Assembly: GCF_022012435.1 (NCBI RefSeq)
Contig: NZ_JAKLUA010000001.1
Span: 496,001-560,000 of the forward strand
Length of the DNA: 64,000 bases
Reading direction: 5' to 3'
Origin: Bradyrhizobium zhengyangense
GTDB lineage: Bacteria > Pseudomonadota > Alphaproteobacteria > Rhizobiales > Xanthobacteraceae
Position 1 is the first letter of the stretch, and every line of letters starts with the position of its first letter. Made by a program: the position numbers and the translations under genes. This document shows, one piece after another, positions 33,408 through 42,432 of this stretch. A model generated the notes under the pieces. That model was not told where the DNA came from. It saw only the letters and a list, made by a program, of their open reading frames with translations, and ran no database searches.

Positions 33408-35915
33408 CTATTTGTTCAAGCCAGCCGTGGGCGCAGCGCCAGGCGGGGTCGGCGCCACGGGGATGGCCGAGGCGACGGCGCCCTTGATCATGCGGTCGGT
33501 GCCCAGTGGCGATGATGTGTCCACGCGTCCCTTGATCACGAAGTCGACGACATCGGCGGAATACTCCACCGGGTTGTCGGTGTGGATGAAGTGCCCCGTC
33601 TCTGGATAGATCTTGAGCATCGGCCGGTTGCCGGCATTGGTCATGCGCGACATGAACGGCGTGATGACGTCGCGTCCGAGATCCGTCAGTCCGTTGAAGG
33701 CCGGCGTCGGAATGAACGGTTCCTTGTCGCCGAACGCGAGGAAGATCGGCGCCTTGATCTCCGTGACCCGCTCGTAGAGGTTCTTCGGATCATCCTGCTG
33801 AAGCTCGGATCCGATTGTGTAGATGTCGAAGATGAAGACGTTGCACCATTGTTCGAGCTCCTTGGGGTTGCCCTTGGTGAGCCCGACGCGCTGCTCGGTA
33901 TGGAAGCGCGCATACTCGCTGTCGCTGAAGAAGTAGCCGCTCTTCGCCGCCGACACCACGCCGGTGTCGGGATCACGCTTCTTGAAATAGAAGAAGTCGC
34001 GAATGCCCTGCTCGTCACGGGCCTTCTCAGCAGCCAGGATGCCAGTCTGGTCCCAGATCTGCCTCCACTTGTCGAAGTCGCGGCCGAGACCCGGCTGGAA
34101 CAAAGGTGCTTTCTTATCCTTCGCAATGGTGATGTCGCGCGGGTATTCCTCGAGTCCTGAAGGCGCTTCGAGTGCAAGCCCCTGCACCGCGTCCGGCCAG
34201 GTCAGTGCATAGCCCACCACGAACTGGCCACCGAGCGAGTGGCCGAGATAATAGGCCTTCTTGACGCCAAGCTGGTTGACGACGAGATCGTAGATGGTCT
34301 CGCGCATGTCCTGCATGGTGCGCGCCGGGCTCTTGTCGAGATTGCCCGGCCCCGACATGCCGTAGCCCGGCAAGTCAGGAACGATCACGCGCAAGCCGCT
34401 CCGCAGCGCATATTGCATGATGTTGCCGTAGTGCCCGCCGAACGCGCCCTTGCCGTGGATGATCACGAGCACCTTCGGGTCCTTATCGGTGCCGGCATAC
34501 TCATCCATGTAGCCGATCTGCCAGGTATTGCCGATCTTGTCTTTGGCATTGGCGTATTTGACCGGATAAGGATAGGTCACGAAATCCTTCCAGAAGGATT
34601 TGCCCGGATCGATCTTTTCGGCGACGCCCGGAACACGATAATTTTTGTCGACAAACAACTGGGCGCGATCGAGCGCCGCCACATCGTCCATGAAGGCGAC
34701 GAACTTGGGATCGTTCTTGCGCTGGTTGATGATCGGGAACACGCCGTAATGGGCGACCGGGCTTTCCTGCGCGATCAGGTCTGCCCCCGGCACGCGATCG
34801 ACAGCCTTCTGTGCCAGCTTGAAGTTGAGCCAGAGATCGTTGGTGATGTGCATCACCAGCGTGCGCGCCTGGATACGGCCGAGATAGGGATTGATGTTGT
34901 GGGTCTCGCCGACCCGATTGCGCCAGACGAGATCGACGGCGTCATAGAGCTTGGCGCGGTTAGTGACATTCAGGCCCGCCTTCTCGTTCGGGGGATCCCA
35001 GTAGAAGATTTCAGGCTGGACGGCCTTCCAGTCCTGGGTCGTGCGAAAGGCAAAATCGTATCCGGTCATTCCCAGGATCGACCAGCCGAACGCGACGCCC
35101 GGCACCGGATGCTTCTCCTTGGGGAGCTTGTAATAGTCACCCTTGGTCGCCTGCCAGACCGGGTCGCCCTCGATCGCCGCCGTCATCATCTGGAAGGTCC
35201 AGTTACCGACAGGGTCGTCGCCGTCTGACTGCGTCGTGCCGCCGATCGGCATCAGCGCGTTGATATATTCCGGATGCATCACGCCCCAGACATAGGTCTG
35301 CGTGCCGCCCATGGAGACGCCGGTCACGAGCGCAACGCGCGCGACCTTCAGCTCGTCCCGTAGCAGGCGATAGTTCGCCTGCACCATGTCGTAGTAGCTG
35401 TATTGCGGAAACTTGATGCCAAGACCGTCTGACGGCTTGCTCGCACCCCAGGTGCCGAGCGGATCGACCATGATGACGTAGTAGCGGTCGGTGTCGATCG
35501 GCCGGCCCGGGCCGATGATCGGAACACTGCCCGAGAGTGGCGCGCCCTTGACCCACTGCTCATACATGTCCGTGGAGTCGCCGGAATAGTAGGAATTGAC
35601 GACGACGGCATTGGTGATTTCGCCCGCGGCATTGCGCCGCGCGTTGCCGATCGCGATGTAACTGGTGCGAAGCTTGCCTGCGCCGAGCGATTCCAGCGTG
35701 ACGCCGCCCTCGCCGCCAAACTCCCATTTGGCGCGATCGGACAGGTCATATTTGCCGCCCAGCCTGAAGTTCGCGATCTCGTAGGTCTTCTTCAAACCAT
35801 CATGTTGCACTTGCGACGAACGCCGCGTGAAAGGTTGTGCAACTGCCAGCGACATGCCGACGAGCAGCAGGATGAGGCCGACGAAACCGCGCCTTACGAA
35901 TCCTCTCCCGATCAT
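33408..35915 (-). CDS. Exported double alpha/beta hydrolase (MetX-like plus hydrolase)
   Basis: An 835-residue protein; ATG 35915 follows GGAGGA by 8 bases. Residues 1-26 are a signal peptide (FVGLILLLVGMSLAVA). Residues about 75-400 resemble homoserine acetyltransferase-like folds: GPGRPIDTDRYYVIMVDPLG, Ser201 in TGVSMGG, Asp360 in ITNDLW and His389 in VAHYG. Residues about 470-800 are a second hydrolase: HGKGAFGG, Ser560 in LGHSLGG, Asp in FGDKEPFIP and His in ETGHFIH. Both triads look complete, so this is probably a periplasmic esterase or transferase pair in one chain. It heads the minus-strand unit of the island, with a FixK/FNR box 62 bases upstream. Confidence 0.85.
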   Translation of the reverse strand: MIGRGFVRRGFVGLILLLVGMSLAVAQPFTRRSSQVQHDGLKKTYEIANFRLGGKYDLSDRAKWEFGGEGGVTLESLGAGKLRTSYIAIGNARRNAAGEITNAVVVNSYYSGDSTDMYEQWVKGAPLSGSVPIIGPGRPIDTDRYYVIMVDPLGTWGASKPSDGLGIKFPQYSYYDMVQANYRLLRDELKVARVALVTGVSMGGTQTYVWGVMHPEYINALMPIGGTTQSDGDDPVGNWTFQMMTAAIEGDPVWQATKGDYYKLPKEKHPVPGVAFGWSILGMTGYDFAFRTTQDWKAVQPEIFYWDPPNEKAGLNVTNRAKLYDAVDLVWRNRVGETHNINPYLGRIQARTLVMHITNDLWLNFKLAQKAVDRVPGADLIAQESPVAHYGVFPIINQRKNDPKFVAFMDDVAALDRAQLFVDKNYRVPGVAEKIDPGKSFWKDFVTYPYPVKYANAKDKIGNTWQIGYMDEYAGTDKDPKVLVIIHGKGAFGGHYGNIMQYALRSGLRVIVPDLPGYGMSGPGNLDKSPARTMQDMRETIYDLVVNQLGVKKAYYLGHSLGGQFVVGYALTWPDAVQGLALEAPSGLEEYPRDITIAKDKKAPLFQPGLGRDFDKWRQIWDQTGILAAEKARDEQGIRDFFYFKKRDPDTGVVSAAKSGYFFSDSEYARFHTEQRVGLTKGNPKELEQWCNVFIFDIYTIGSELQQDDPKNLYERVTEIKAPIFLAFGDKEPFIPTPAFNGLTDLGRDVITPFMSRMTNAGNRPMLKIYPETGHFIHTDNPVEYSADVVDFVIKGRVDTSSPLGTDRMIKGAVASAIPVAPTPPGAAPTAGLNK

Positions 35916-35976
35916 GATGGAGTCCTCCTCCCTTGCGCATTTTGACGGAACGCTAGGCAGGCCGATCGGGCGAGCT

Positions 35977-35990
35977 TTGATCTAACTCAA
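35977..35990. promoter_or_regulatory. FixK/FNR-type box TTGATCTAACTCAA
   Basis: Matches TTGA-N6-TCAA; the right half is CTCAA rather than ATCAA. The centre is 69 bases from the start of the double hydrolase and 64 from the start of the plus-strand hydrolase, so a transcript start about 41 bases away on either side would give leaders near 25 bases. It is the only candidate operator in the 131-base divergent region. Confidence 0.6.
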
Positions 35991-36046
35991 TGGAATGCGT
36001 CCCGTCGGATGAAGGATCGCGCAATCAAAACCTGCTGGCGAACGCA

Positions 36047-36973
36047 ATGCCCTTCCTCAGTCATGGCTCGTACCGGATTCGCTATGAGCTCGACGGTCCG
36101 GCCGACGCGCCGGCCTATGTGCTCGTCAACGGGCTCACACAATATGCCGAGCTGTGGGCGGCCTATCGTGATGCTCTGCTGGCCCGGCACTTTCGCGTCG
36201 CCACATTTGACCTGCTTGGCCAGGGCGTCTCGGACAAGCCGGCGCTCTTCATCAATCAGGACGATCATGTCGCCGTGCTTCACCAACTGATCAGCGCGCT
36301 CGGCGACGGACCCGTCTTCCTCAGCGGCATCAGTTTCGGCGGCCTGATCGCGCTGCGCTATGCCATCGAACACGGCAAGCGTCTGTCCGGGCTGGTGCCG
36401 ATGAGCTGCTTTGCCGAGCTGTCGCCGCAGCTGCTCTTGATCGGCAACGCACTGCGTACCGGCCTCATCCTCGGTGGCACCAGTTACCTCCAGGACCTGC
36501 TGCTGCCAATGAACCTGTCTGACCAATGGCTGGAACCGCTGCTGGACAAGCTCGACAGCGTCAAGCGGCAGGGTTGGCTCGTCAACGACGTCTATGCGCT
36601 GCAAAACCTGATGGAGTCCTTTCTCGACTTCCATCCGATCACCTCGCAGCTTTCGTCCATCGCCGTCCCGACCATGATCCTGAATGGCGAATTCGACTTC
36701 CTGACTCCCCGCTCCCTGCACGAGACGCTTCGCGTCGAAATCCCCGACAGTGCGTTGGTGATCATTCCGGAGGGCTATCACGCCTTCACCCTCGAGAAGG
36801 GAGCGCTCACCGCAGATCTGCTCGCGCGCTTTGCCGAGGACGTGCTGGCCGGGCGCTGGAAGGGCAACAAGGCGGTCTTGATTGCGCCCGACGAGCCCGG
36901 CGGCGAGCTTTCGCCGTTTCCGGCCGGCTACGACCATCTGCGCGCGATTCCCGTGCAGAGGCCCTCGCCATGA
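36047..36973 (+). CDS. Alpha/beta hydrolase, first gene of the plus-strand unit
   Basis: A 308-residue protein. I chose ATG 36047 (PFLSHGSYRIRYE); an earlier ATG at 35990 would overlap the regulatory box. Ser96 in SGISFGG, Asp in NGEFDFLTP and His in EGYHAF form the triad. There is no signal peptide. The fold resembles 3-oxoadipate-lactonase-like and polyester-related hydrolases. It overlaps the next start as ATGA. With the neighbouring CoA-transferase and MaoC genes, a role in ester or lactone breakdown is likely but the substrate is open. Confidence 0.85.
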   Translation: MPFLSHGSYRIRYELDGPADAPAYVLVNGLTQYAELWAAYRDALLARHFRVATFDLLGQGVSDKPALFINQDDHVAVLHQLISALGDGPVFLSGISFGGLIALRYAIEHGKRLSGLVPMSCFAELSPQLLLIGNALRTGLILGGTSYLQDLLLPMNLSDQWLEPLLDKLDSVKRQGWLVNDVYALQNLMESFLDFHPITSQLSSIAVPTMILNGEFDFLTPRSLHETLRVEIPDSALVIIPEGYHAFTLEKGALTADLLARFAEDVLAGRWKGNKAVLIAPDEPGGELSPFPAGYDHLRAIPVQRPSP

Positions 36974-37566
36974 GCAGCTTCCTCGGGCCGCTCGACGCTG
37001 ACGGTCGTGTGCCGCCGCACCAGCAGACGCGCGTGGCTGCTTTCCTGATCTCGGCGCATGGCGCGCTCGCACGGCAATTCGCGCTGGCGCTGCCGTTACG
37101 GATCGAGGCCGCCTGGCAGACCGAATTGAACGCCCAGTTCTACCGCGAGTCCGAGATCGTCTCGTTGCTCCAGCGCGCGACCACCTGGGTGCCGGATATC
37201 GCCCTGGGCTACATGGCCGCTTCGTGGGAGACGACCTGGCTTCCTCCGGCAATCGAATTGACCGGGGATCGCAGTCTTGCGCCTGCCGTCCATCTGGCCA
37301 CGCTTGCGCATGCCGTTCATGCCGCCATCCGCCCGGCAGCGCTGCTGCCGACCGAGGCCAGCCCGGCTGATCCCTTCGTCCTGGCGTTGCGTCGCATCGA
37401 GTTCGAGAGCGGCCGCTTGCTCCAGGCGCAAATCCTGTTCCTGAAAAGGCCTGAGCTCGTGCCCTTCCGCGATGCCGTCAGCGCGACGCTGGAGCAGCGG
37501 CACAATGAGATGCGCAGGCTCTGGCGCGAGATGTTGGCGAGCATCGGCATCGACATACGCGAATGA
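36970..37566 (+). CDS. Unknown helical protein in the CoA-ester island
   Basis: A 198-residue protein; ATG 36970 overlaps the stop of the hydrolase gene, so translation is coupled. The sequence is mostly amphipathic helix (GALARQFALALPLRIEAAWQ, ELNAQFYRESEIVSLLQRA) with no signal peptide, Cys cluster or nucleotide motif. I cannot place it in a family. Tight coupling to a hydrolase and the following CoA-transferase genes suggests that it works with them, perhaps as a partner subunit or granule-binding protein. Confidence 0.7.
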   Translation: MSSFLGPLDADGRVPPHQQTRVAAFLISAHGALARQFALALPLRIEAAWQTELNAQFYRESEIVSLLQRATTWVPDIALGYMAASWETTWLPPAIELTGDRSLAPAVHLATLAHAVHAAIRPAALLPTEASPADPFVLALRRIEFESGRLLQAQILFLKRPELVPFRDAVSATLEQRHNEMRRLWREMLASIGIDIRE

Positions 37567-37659
37567 TCGGAAGCCTTGACGCAGATCAACGATGGAAATC
37601 TGCCGTCCCGGAACATTCCTCCAACACCATGTCCGCTCCTGCCGATCGGAGTTCCATCG

Positions 37660-38307
37660 ATGAAGGCCGTTTCCATCGAAGAAGCCGTTGCGATGATCCC
37701 CGCCGGGGCAAGCCTCATGGTCGGAGGTTTCATGGGCGTTGGAACGCCGGAACGTCTGCTCGACGAACTCGTGCGGCAGAAGAAGACCGGGCTAAGCCTG
37801 ATTTGCAATGATGCAGCCACCCCGGGCAAGGGTGTCGGCAAGCTGTTCGATGCGGCGCTGGTCGCTCGCTTGACTGCCACCCATATCGGCCTCAATCCCA
37901 AGGCGCAGCAACAGATGCTGGCGAACCAGATCGCCGTCGATCTCGTCCCGCAGGGTACTTTCGTCGAGCGCATTCGCGCAGGCGGATGCGGTCTCGGCGG
38001 CGTTCTGACCCCCACCGGAGTCGGCACGTTGGTTGCCGAAGGCAAGCGTGAGATCGAGGTCGACGGCAAGCCATTCCTGCTGGAGACCGCTCTGCGAGCG
38101 CAGTTCGCGCTGGTGCATGCATTCCTCGCCGACTATCTCGGCAACCTCGCCTACGCGCTGACGTCGCGCAATTTCAATCCCGTCATGGCGATGGCCGCCG
38201 ATACCGTCATCGTCACCGCGGAGAACATCGTGCCCGTCGGAGTTATCGCGCCCGATCACGTCGTGACGCCGGCACCGCTTGTCGACTACCTCATCACCAA
38301 CGGGTGA
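37660..38307 (+). CDS. CoA transferase subunit A
   Basis: A 215-residue protein from ATG 37660, with GGAG 8 bases upstream. It has the N-terminal glycine-rich loop SLMVGGFMGVGTPERL and TGVGTLVAEGK of the acetate CoA-transferase/3-oxoacid CoA-transferase alpha subunits (AtoD/ScoA type). It forms a dimer with the product of the next gene to move CoA between carboxylates, for example acetoacetate and acetate or succinate. The pair with MaoC and acetate kinase in this island fits short-chain acyl-CoA exchange. Confidence 0.92.
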   Translation: MKAVSIEEAVAMIPAGASLMVGGFMGVGTPERLLDELVRQKKTGLSLICNDAATPGKGVGKLFDAALVARLTATHIGLNPKAQQQMLANQIAVDLVPQGTFVERIRAGGCGLGGVLTPTGVGTLVAEGKREIEVDGKPFLLETALRAQFALVHAFLADYLGNLAYALTSRNFNPVMAMAADTVIVTAENIVPVGVIAPDHVVTPAPLVDYLITNG

Positions 38308-38310
38308 CAC

Positions 38311-38961
38311 ATGGACCCGCAGATCATCATCGCCCGGCGCGTCGCCAAGGAGCTGAGAAGCGGCAACCTCGTCAATCTCGGGATCGGAATCCCGACGCTG
38401 GTCGCAAATTACGTTCCAGCCGATCTCAAAGTGTTCTTCCAATCCGAGAACGGCTTGATCGGCACCGGCCCAATTCCGGAGCAAGGCCTGGAGCACCCGA
38501 CGCTCACGGACGCTGGCGGCCGTCCGATCAGTGCGCTGCCGGGCGCTGCGACCTTCGACAGCGCGATGTCGTTTGGGCTGATCCGCGGCGGCCATGTCGA
38601 TATCACCGTTCTCGGAGGCCTCCAGGTTGATGCGCACGGCCATCTCGCCAACTGGATGATCCCGGGCAAGATGGTGCCCGGCATGGGCGGCGCGATGGAT
38701 CTCGTGACGGGCGCCAAGCGCGTCATCGTCGCCATGCAGCATGCGGCCAAGGGCAAGTCCAAGATTGTCGCCAAATGTACGCTGCCGCTGACCTCGGCGC
38801 GGCCCGTGAATCTGGTGGTCACCGACATGGCCGTGATCGGCTTTCCCGACGGCAAGGCAACACTGCTGGAAACCGCTCCCGGCGTCACCGTCGGCGAGGT
38901 CCTGGCGGTGACCGAAGCCGAGCTCGCGATCCCTCAATCCGTGCTGGAAATGAAGATCTGA
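38311..38961 (+). CDS. CoA transferase subunit B
   Basis: A 216-residue protein, 3 bases after subunit A. It carries the catalytic Glu46 in FFQSENGLIGTG, which forms the glutamyl-CoA intermediate, and GIGIPTLVANYVP near the start. The sequence is AtoA/ScoB type. With subunit A it transfers CoA between acids, reversibly. Adjacent genes suggest that the partner could be acetate, acetoacetate, butyrate or 3-hydroxybutyrate; the sequence alone does not say which. Confidence 0.93.
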   Translation: MDPQIIIARRVAKELRSGNLVNLGIGIPTLVANYVPADLKVFFQSENGLIGTGPIPEQGLEHPTLTDAGGRPISALPGAATFDSAMSFGLIRGGHVDITVLGGLQVDAHGHLANWMIPGKMVPGMGGAMDLVTGAKRVIVAMQHAAKGKSKIVAKCTLPLTSARPVNLVVTDMAVIGFPDGKATLLETAPGVTVGEVLAVTEAELAIPQSVLEMKI

Positions 38962-38973
38962 GGAAGCCAGGCC

Positions 38974-39432
38974 ATGCGGATATTCAGCGACTTCAACGAC
39001 ATCAAATCCGCCATTGGTATCGAGATCGGCGTCAGCGACTGGGTCGAGGTGTCGCAGGATCGTATCAACCAGTTCGCGGCCGCGACCTGCGACGAGCAGT
39101 GGATCCATGTCGATCAGGAGCGCGCCAGCAAGGAGATGCCTGGCGGCAAGACCATCGCCCACGGCCTGCTCTCGCTGGCGCTGGCGCCCCTCTTCATCCG
39201 CTCCGTGATCGGCCTGAAAGGTTTGCGCAACACGCTGAATTACGGCGCCGATCGCATCCGCTATCTGGCGCCGGTTCCGGCCGGCTCAAAGCTGCGCGGC
39301 CGCGTCACAGTCGCGGAGGCCGAGGACGTGCCGCCGGATGGCCTGCGCGTCAACTATCATCTCGTCATCGAGATCGAGGGCGGCAAGAAGCCCGCCTGCG
39401 TCGCCGAGCTCATTGCCTTGCATTATCGTTGA
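38974..39432 (+). CDS. MaoC-type enoyl-CoA hydratase
   Basis: A 152-residue hot-dog-fold protein, with GAGGAAG before ATG 38974. Catalytic Asp40 and His45 are in CDEQWIHVD, followed by KTIAHGLLSL, the hydratase 2 signature. Enzymes of this class make (R)-3-hydroxyacyl-CoA from trans-2-enoyl-CoA, the PhaJ step that feeds polyhydroxyalkanoate synthesis; others act in nodulation (NodN group). It is the last gene of the plus-strand unit, ending 6 bases from the convergent fabI. Confidence 0.88.
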   Translation: MRIFSDFNDIKSAIGIEIGVSDWVEVSQDRINQFAAATCDEQWIHVDQERASKEMPGGKTIAHGLLSLALAPLFIRSVIGLKGLRNTLNYGADRIRYLAPVPAGSKLRGRVTVAEAEDVPPDGLRVNYHLVIEIEGGKKPACVAELIALHYR

Positions 39433-39438
39433 GCGCGC

Positions 39439-40227
39439 TCAATCGATGATGTGATAGCCGCCATCGATATACAGCACGCTGCCGGTGATCAGCTTGGCGC
39501 CGTCGAGCGCGAGGAAAGCGGTGGCATTGCCGACATCGTCGATGCTGACGAGACTACGCGACGGCGCCTTGGATTGCGCCTTGTCCATCAGCTCGTCGAA
39601 TTCGGGAATGCCCGAGGCGGCACGGGTCGCAAGCGGCCCCGGCGAGATTGCGTGGACGCGGATGCCCTTCGGACCGAGTTCCGCTGCAACATAGCGGACG
39701 GAGGCTTCGAGCGCGGCTTTCGCCACGCCCATGATGTTGTAATTCTCGACGACCATCTGGCTGCCGTAATAGGTCATGGTGAACAGCGTGCCCCCGTTCT
39801 TCATCAGGGGTTCGGCGAGATGGGCCATCCGCAAGAACGACCAGCACGACACGTCCATGGTCTTGAGGAAGCCGTCGCGACCGACGTCGACGACGCGGCC
39901 GTGCAGCGCTTCCTTGGGTGAGAAGGCGATGGAATGGAGCAGGAAATCGAGCTGTCCCCATTCCGACGCGATGCGTTCGAACACCGCCTCGGTCTGGCCT
40001 TCAGCCATGACGTCGAGCGGCATGAAGATCGGGGCTTCCAGCGCCTGCGCCAGCGGCTCGACATGCTTCCTGGCGCGATCGTTGAGATAGGTCACGGCGA
40101 GATCCGCGCCGAGCGCGCGGAACGCCCGCGCGCATCCCCAGGCGATCGACTGGTCGTTGGCGATGCCGACGATCAGCCCCTTCTTTCCCTTGAGGGCCAC
40201 CTTGCTGTCCGGAAATACGGGGATCAT
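39439..40227 (-). CDS. fabI: Enoyl-ACP/enoyl-CoA reductase, FabI type
   Basis: A 262-residue SDR-type reductase. The coenzyme loop [15 protein letters not shown] and the catalytic Y-x6-K in YNIMGVAK identify FabI. It normally reduces enoyl-ACP with NAD(P)H in fatty acid synthesis. Placement after phosphate acetyltransferase and acetate kinase, with an ATGA overlap, suggests a specialised second copy acting on enoyl-CoA or as an electron sink. A housekeeping fabI elsewhere is expected but cannot be checked here. Confidence 0.9.
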   Translation of the reverse strand: MIPVFPDSKVALKGKKGLIVGIANDQSIAWGCARAFRALGADLAVTYLNDRARKHVEPLAQALEAPIFMPLDVMAEGQTEAVFERIASEWGQLDFLLHSIAFSPKEALHGRVVDVGRDGFLKTMDVSCWSFLRMAHLAEPLMKNGGTLFTMTYYGSQMVVENYNIMGVAKAALEASVRYVAAELGPKGIRVHAISPGPLATRAASGIPEFDELMDKAQSKAPSRSLVSIDDVGNATAFLALDGAKLITGSVLYIDGGYHIID

Positions 40228-41438
40228 GACACCCTCTCAGGTCTAGCGTTGTGCGATTGTCCGTTCATCAGTAGCGACAGCGTGTGCTGGGCGATCATCA
40301 GCTCCTCGTCGGTCGGAACGACATAGACGGGGATGCGGCTGTCGGCATGGGAGATCAGCCGCGCGTGGCGGGCGTTCTCGCCTGCATCCAGCACTGCGCC
40401 GAGCCATTCGAGCCTGGCTGTAACGCGCGCGCGGATCGATTCCGAGTTCTCGCCGATACCGGCTGTGAACACGAAGGCATCGAGCCCTTGCAGGGCCGCA
40501 GCCAGCATTCCGGCGTTGAGGGCGATCCGGTAGACGAAATAGTCGATCGCGAGCCTTGCTTGCGGATCGTCGCTGGCCTCCAGCTCGCGCATGTCGTTGC
40601 TGATGCCGGAGAGGCCTTTCAGGCCGCATTCGCGGTAGAGGAAGTCCTGCACTTTCGAAGGCGGCATGCCCTTTTCGGAGATCAGATAAAGCAGCACGCC
40701 TGGATCGATTTGTCCGGGTCGCGTTCCCATCGGCAGGCCGTCCAGCGCCGTGAAGCCCATGGTGCTCTCGACGCTGCGGCCGTCCATGAGCGCGCACATC
40801 GAGGCCCCGCTGCCGAGATGGGCGACGATCACGCGCTGCTTCGCGATCGCGGGCGCGACGCCCGGCAGCGTTCGGGCGATGTACTCATAGGACAGGCCGT
40901 GGAATCCGTAGCGCCTGACGCCTTCGGCGTGGAGCTGATGCGGAATGGCATAGTGATCGGCGACGGCATCATGGTTGCGGTGAAAGGCCGTATCGAAGCA
41001 CGCCACCTGCGGCAGCTTTGGGAAATTCGTCAGCAACGAGCGGATCGGTGCGAGATTGTGCGGCTGGTGCAGCGGCGCCAGAGAAACAAATCGTTCGAGG
41101 CGGGACACGACGCCATGGTCGATCAGGACCGGCCGCGAATAGTCCGGGCCGCCATGCACGACGCGGTGGCCGACCGCGATGGGCGTGACCTGGAGCTCGT
41201 TGCGCAGCCAGTCTCCGGCAACGGCCATTGCCGCCGGAACATCGGGCACCGCCTCGATCGGATAGGCGCGATCGGCCAGCGACTGCCCGCTGGCACCGCC
41301 GGCACGCAGGCGCGGCCGGCTGCCGATGCCGTCCATCTGCCCCTTGATCTGCCGGCGCAGCGTGCCCTCGCCTTCGATCGAATAGACCTGGAACTTGACA
41401 CTCGAGGAGCCGGCATTGACGACGAGGATCGTGTCCAT
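40224..41438 (-). CDS. ackA: Acetate/propionate kinase
   Basis: A 404-residue kinase from ATG 41438 (GTG 41447 overlaps the previous stop and is possible). The N-terminus [13 protein letters not shown], the middle HRVVHGG and GFHGLS, and the end GIGENS are all family signatures. It converts acyl phosphate and ADP to ATP and the acid. With the upstream phosphate acetyltransferase it yields ATP from acetyl-CoA without respiration. It overlaps fabI by 4 bases. Confidence 0.94.
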   Translation of the reverse strand: MDTILVVNAGSSSVKFQVYSIEGEGTLRRQIKGQMDGIGSRPRLRAGGASGQSLADRAYPIEAVPDVPAAMAVAGDWLRNELQVTPIAVGHRVVHGGPDYSRPVLIDHGVVSRLERFVSLAPLHQPHNLAPIRSLLTNFPKLPQVACFDTAFHRNHDAVADHYAIPHQLHAEGVRRYGFHGLSYEYIARTLPGVAPAIAKQRVIVAHLGSGASMCALMDGRSVESTMGFTALDGLPMGTRPGQIDPGVLLYLISEKGMPPSKVQDFLYRECGLKGLSGISNDMRELEASDDPQARLAIDYFVYRIALNAGMLAAALQGLDAFVFTAGIGENSESIRARVTARLEWLGAVLDAGENARHARLISHADSRIPVYVVPTDEELMIAQHTLSLLMNGQSHNARPERVS

Positions 41439-41443
41439 GGCGG

Positions 41444-42403
41444 TCACGCGGCGACTGTCGGCGCCTTCTGGCGCCGGGCGGATGCGTAAAGCGCTGCGAC
41501 CGCGCAGGATGCCATGCGCGCGCGCGGCGAGTCCGCGCGCGAGGTCAGCACGACCGGCACCCGTGCGCCCAGCACGATGCCCGCGCCGTCGGCCTTGGCG
41601 AAATAAGCGAGATTCTTGGCCAGCATGTTGCCGGATTCGAGATCCGGAACCATCAGGATCTGGGCTCGTCCCGCGACCTCGGAGACGATGCCCTTGACCC
41701 GCGCCGCTTCCGGATCGATGGCGTTGTCGAACGCCAGCGGGCCGTCGAGCACGCCGCCGGTGATCTGGCCGCGATCGGCCATCTTGCAGAGGGCCGCGGC
41801 CTCGATCGTGGATGGGATCTTCGAGGTGACCGTTTCGACCGCCGACAGGATCGCAACCCGCGGCGTCTTGCCGAAGCCGGCCTGGTTGTAGAGATCGATC
41901 GCGTTCTGGATGATGTCGCGCTTGGCGTCGAGATCGGGGAAGATGTTGATCGCGGCATCCGTCACGAAAATCGTCTCGGCGTAAGCCGGCACGTCCATGA
42001 CGAAAACATGGCTGATGCGCCGGTCGGTGCGAAGGCCGCCCGTCTTCGCCGTGACGGCGCGCATCAGCTCGTCCGTATGCAGGCTGCCCTTCATCAGCAG
42101 CTCGCCTCTGGCGGCATGGATCAGCTCGACCCCCTTGGCCGCCGCGTCGTCGCTGTGCGCGGCGTCGACGATCTCGAATCCTGAGACGTCGAGATCGAAT
42201 TTTGCGGCCGTATCCCTGATCTTTTTCTCGGGCCCGACCAGGATCGGCCGGATGATGCCCACGCTGGCGCTGTCGATGGCGCCGCGGAGTGAGGTCTCGT
42301 CGCAGGGGTGCACGACGATGGTCGGTGTCGGGGGCACGGCCTGCGCCATCGCGATCAGCCGGTCGTACTTGCTGCCGGTCTTGTGCGTCGTATCGGCCGA
42401 CAT
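41444..42403 (-). CDS. pta: Phosphate acetyltransferase (PTA/PTB family)
   Basis: A 319-residue protein; ATG 42403 follows GGGAG by 8 bases. The catalytic domain of phosphate acetyl/butyryltransferases is seen ([55 protein letters not shown]). It lacks the large N-terminal domains of E. coli Pta and matches short PTA/PTB enzymes. It converts acyl-CoA and phosphate to acyl phosphate for AckA. It lies between the DUF3141 gene and ackA in one FixK-box unit. Confidence 0.92.
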   Translation of the reverse strand: MSADTTHKTGSKYDRLIAMAQAVPPTPTIVVHPCDETSLRGAIDSASVGIIRPILVGPEKKIRDTAAKFDLDVSGFEIVDAAHSDDAAAKGVELIHAARGELLMKGSLHTDELMRAVTAKTGGLRTDRRISHVFVMDVPAYAETIFVTDAAINIFPDLDAKRDIIQNAIDLYNQAGFGKTPRVAILSAVETVTSKIPSTIEAAALCKMADRGQITGGVLDGPLAFDNAIDPEAARVKGIVSEVAGRAQILMVPDLESGNMLAKNLAYFAKADGAGIVLGARVPVVLTSRADSPRARMASCAVAALYASARRQKAPTVAA

Positions 42404-42432
42404 CGTGTCACTCCCGTTTCCGCCAATCCGCG

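Noticed and set aside
35990..36046. An upstream ATG start for the plus-strand hydrolase
   Set aside because: It would begin on the last base of the FixK-type box and upstream of the predicted transcript start. The ATG at 36047 begins the conserved fold.
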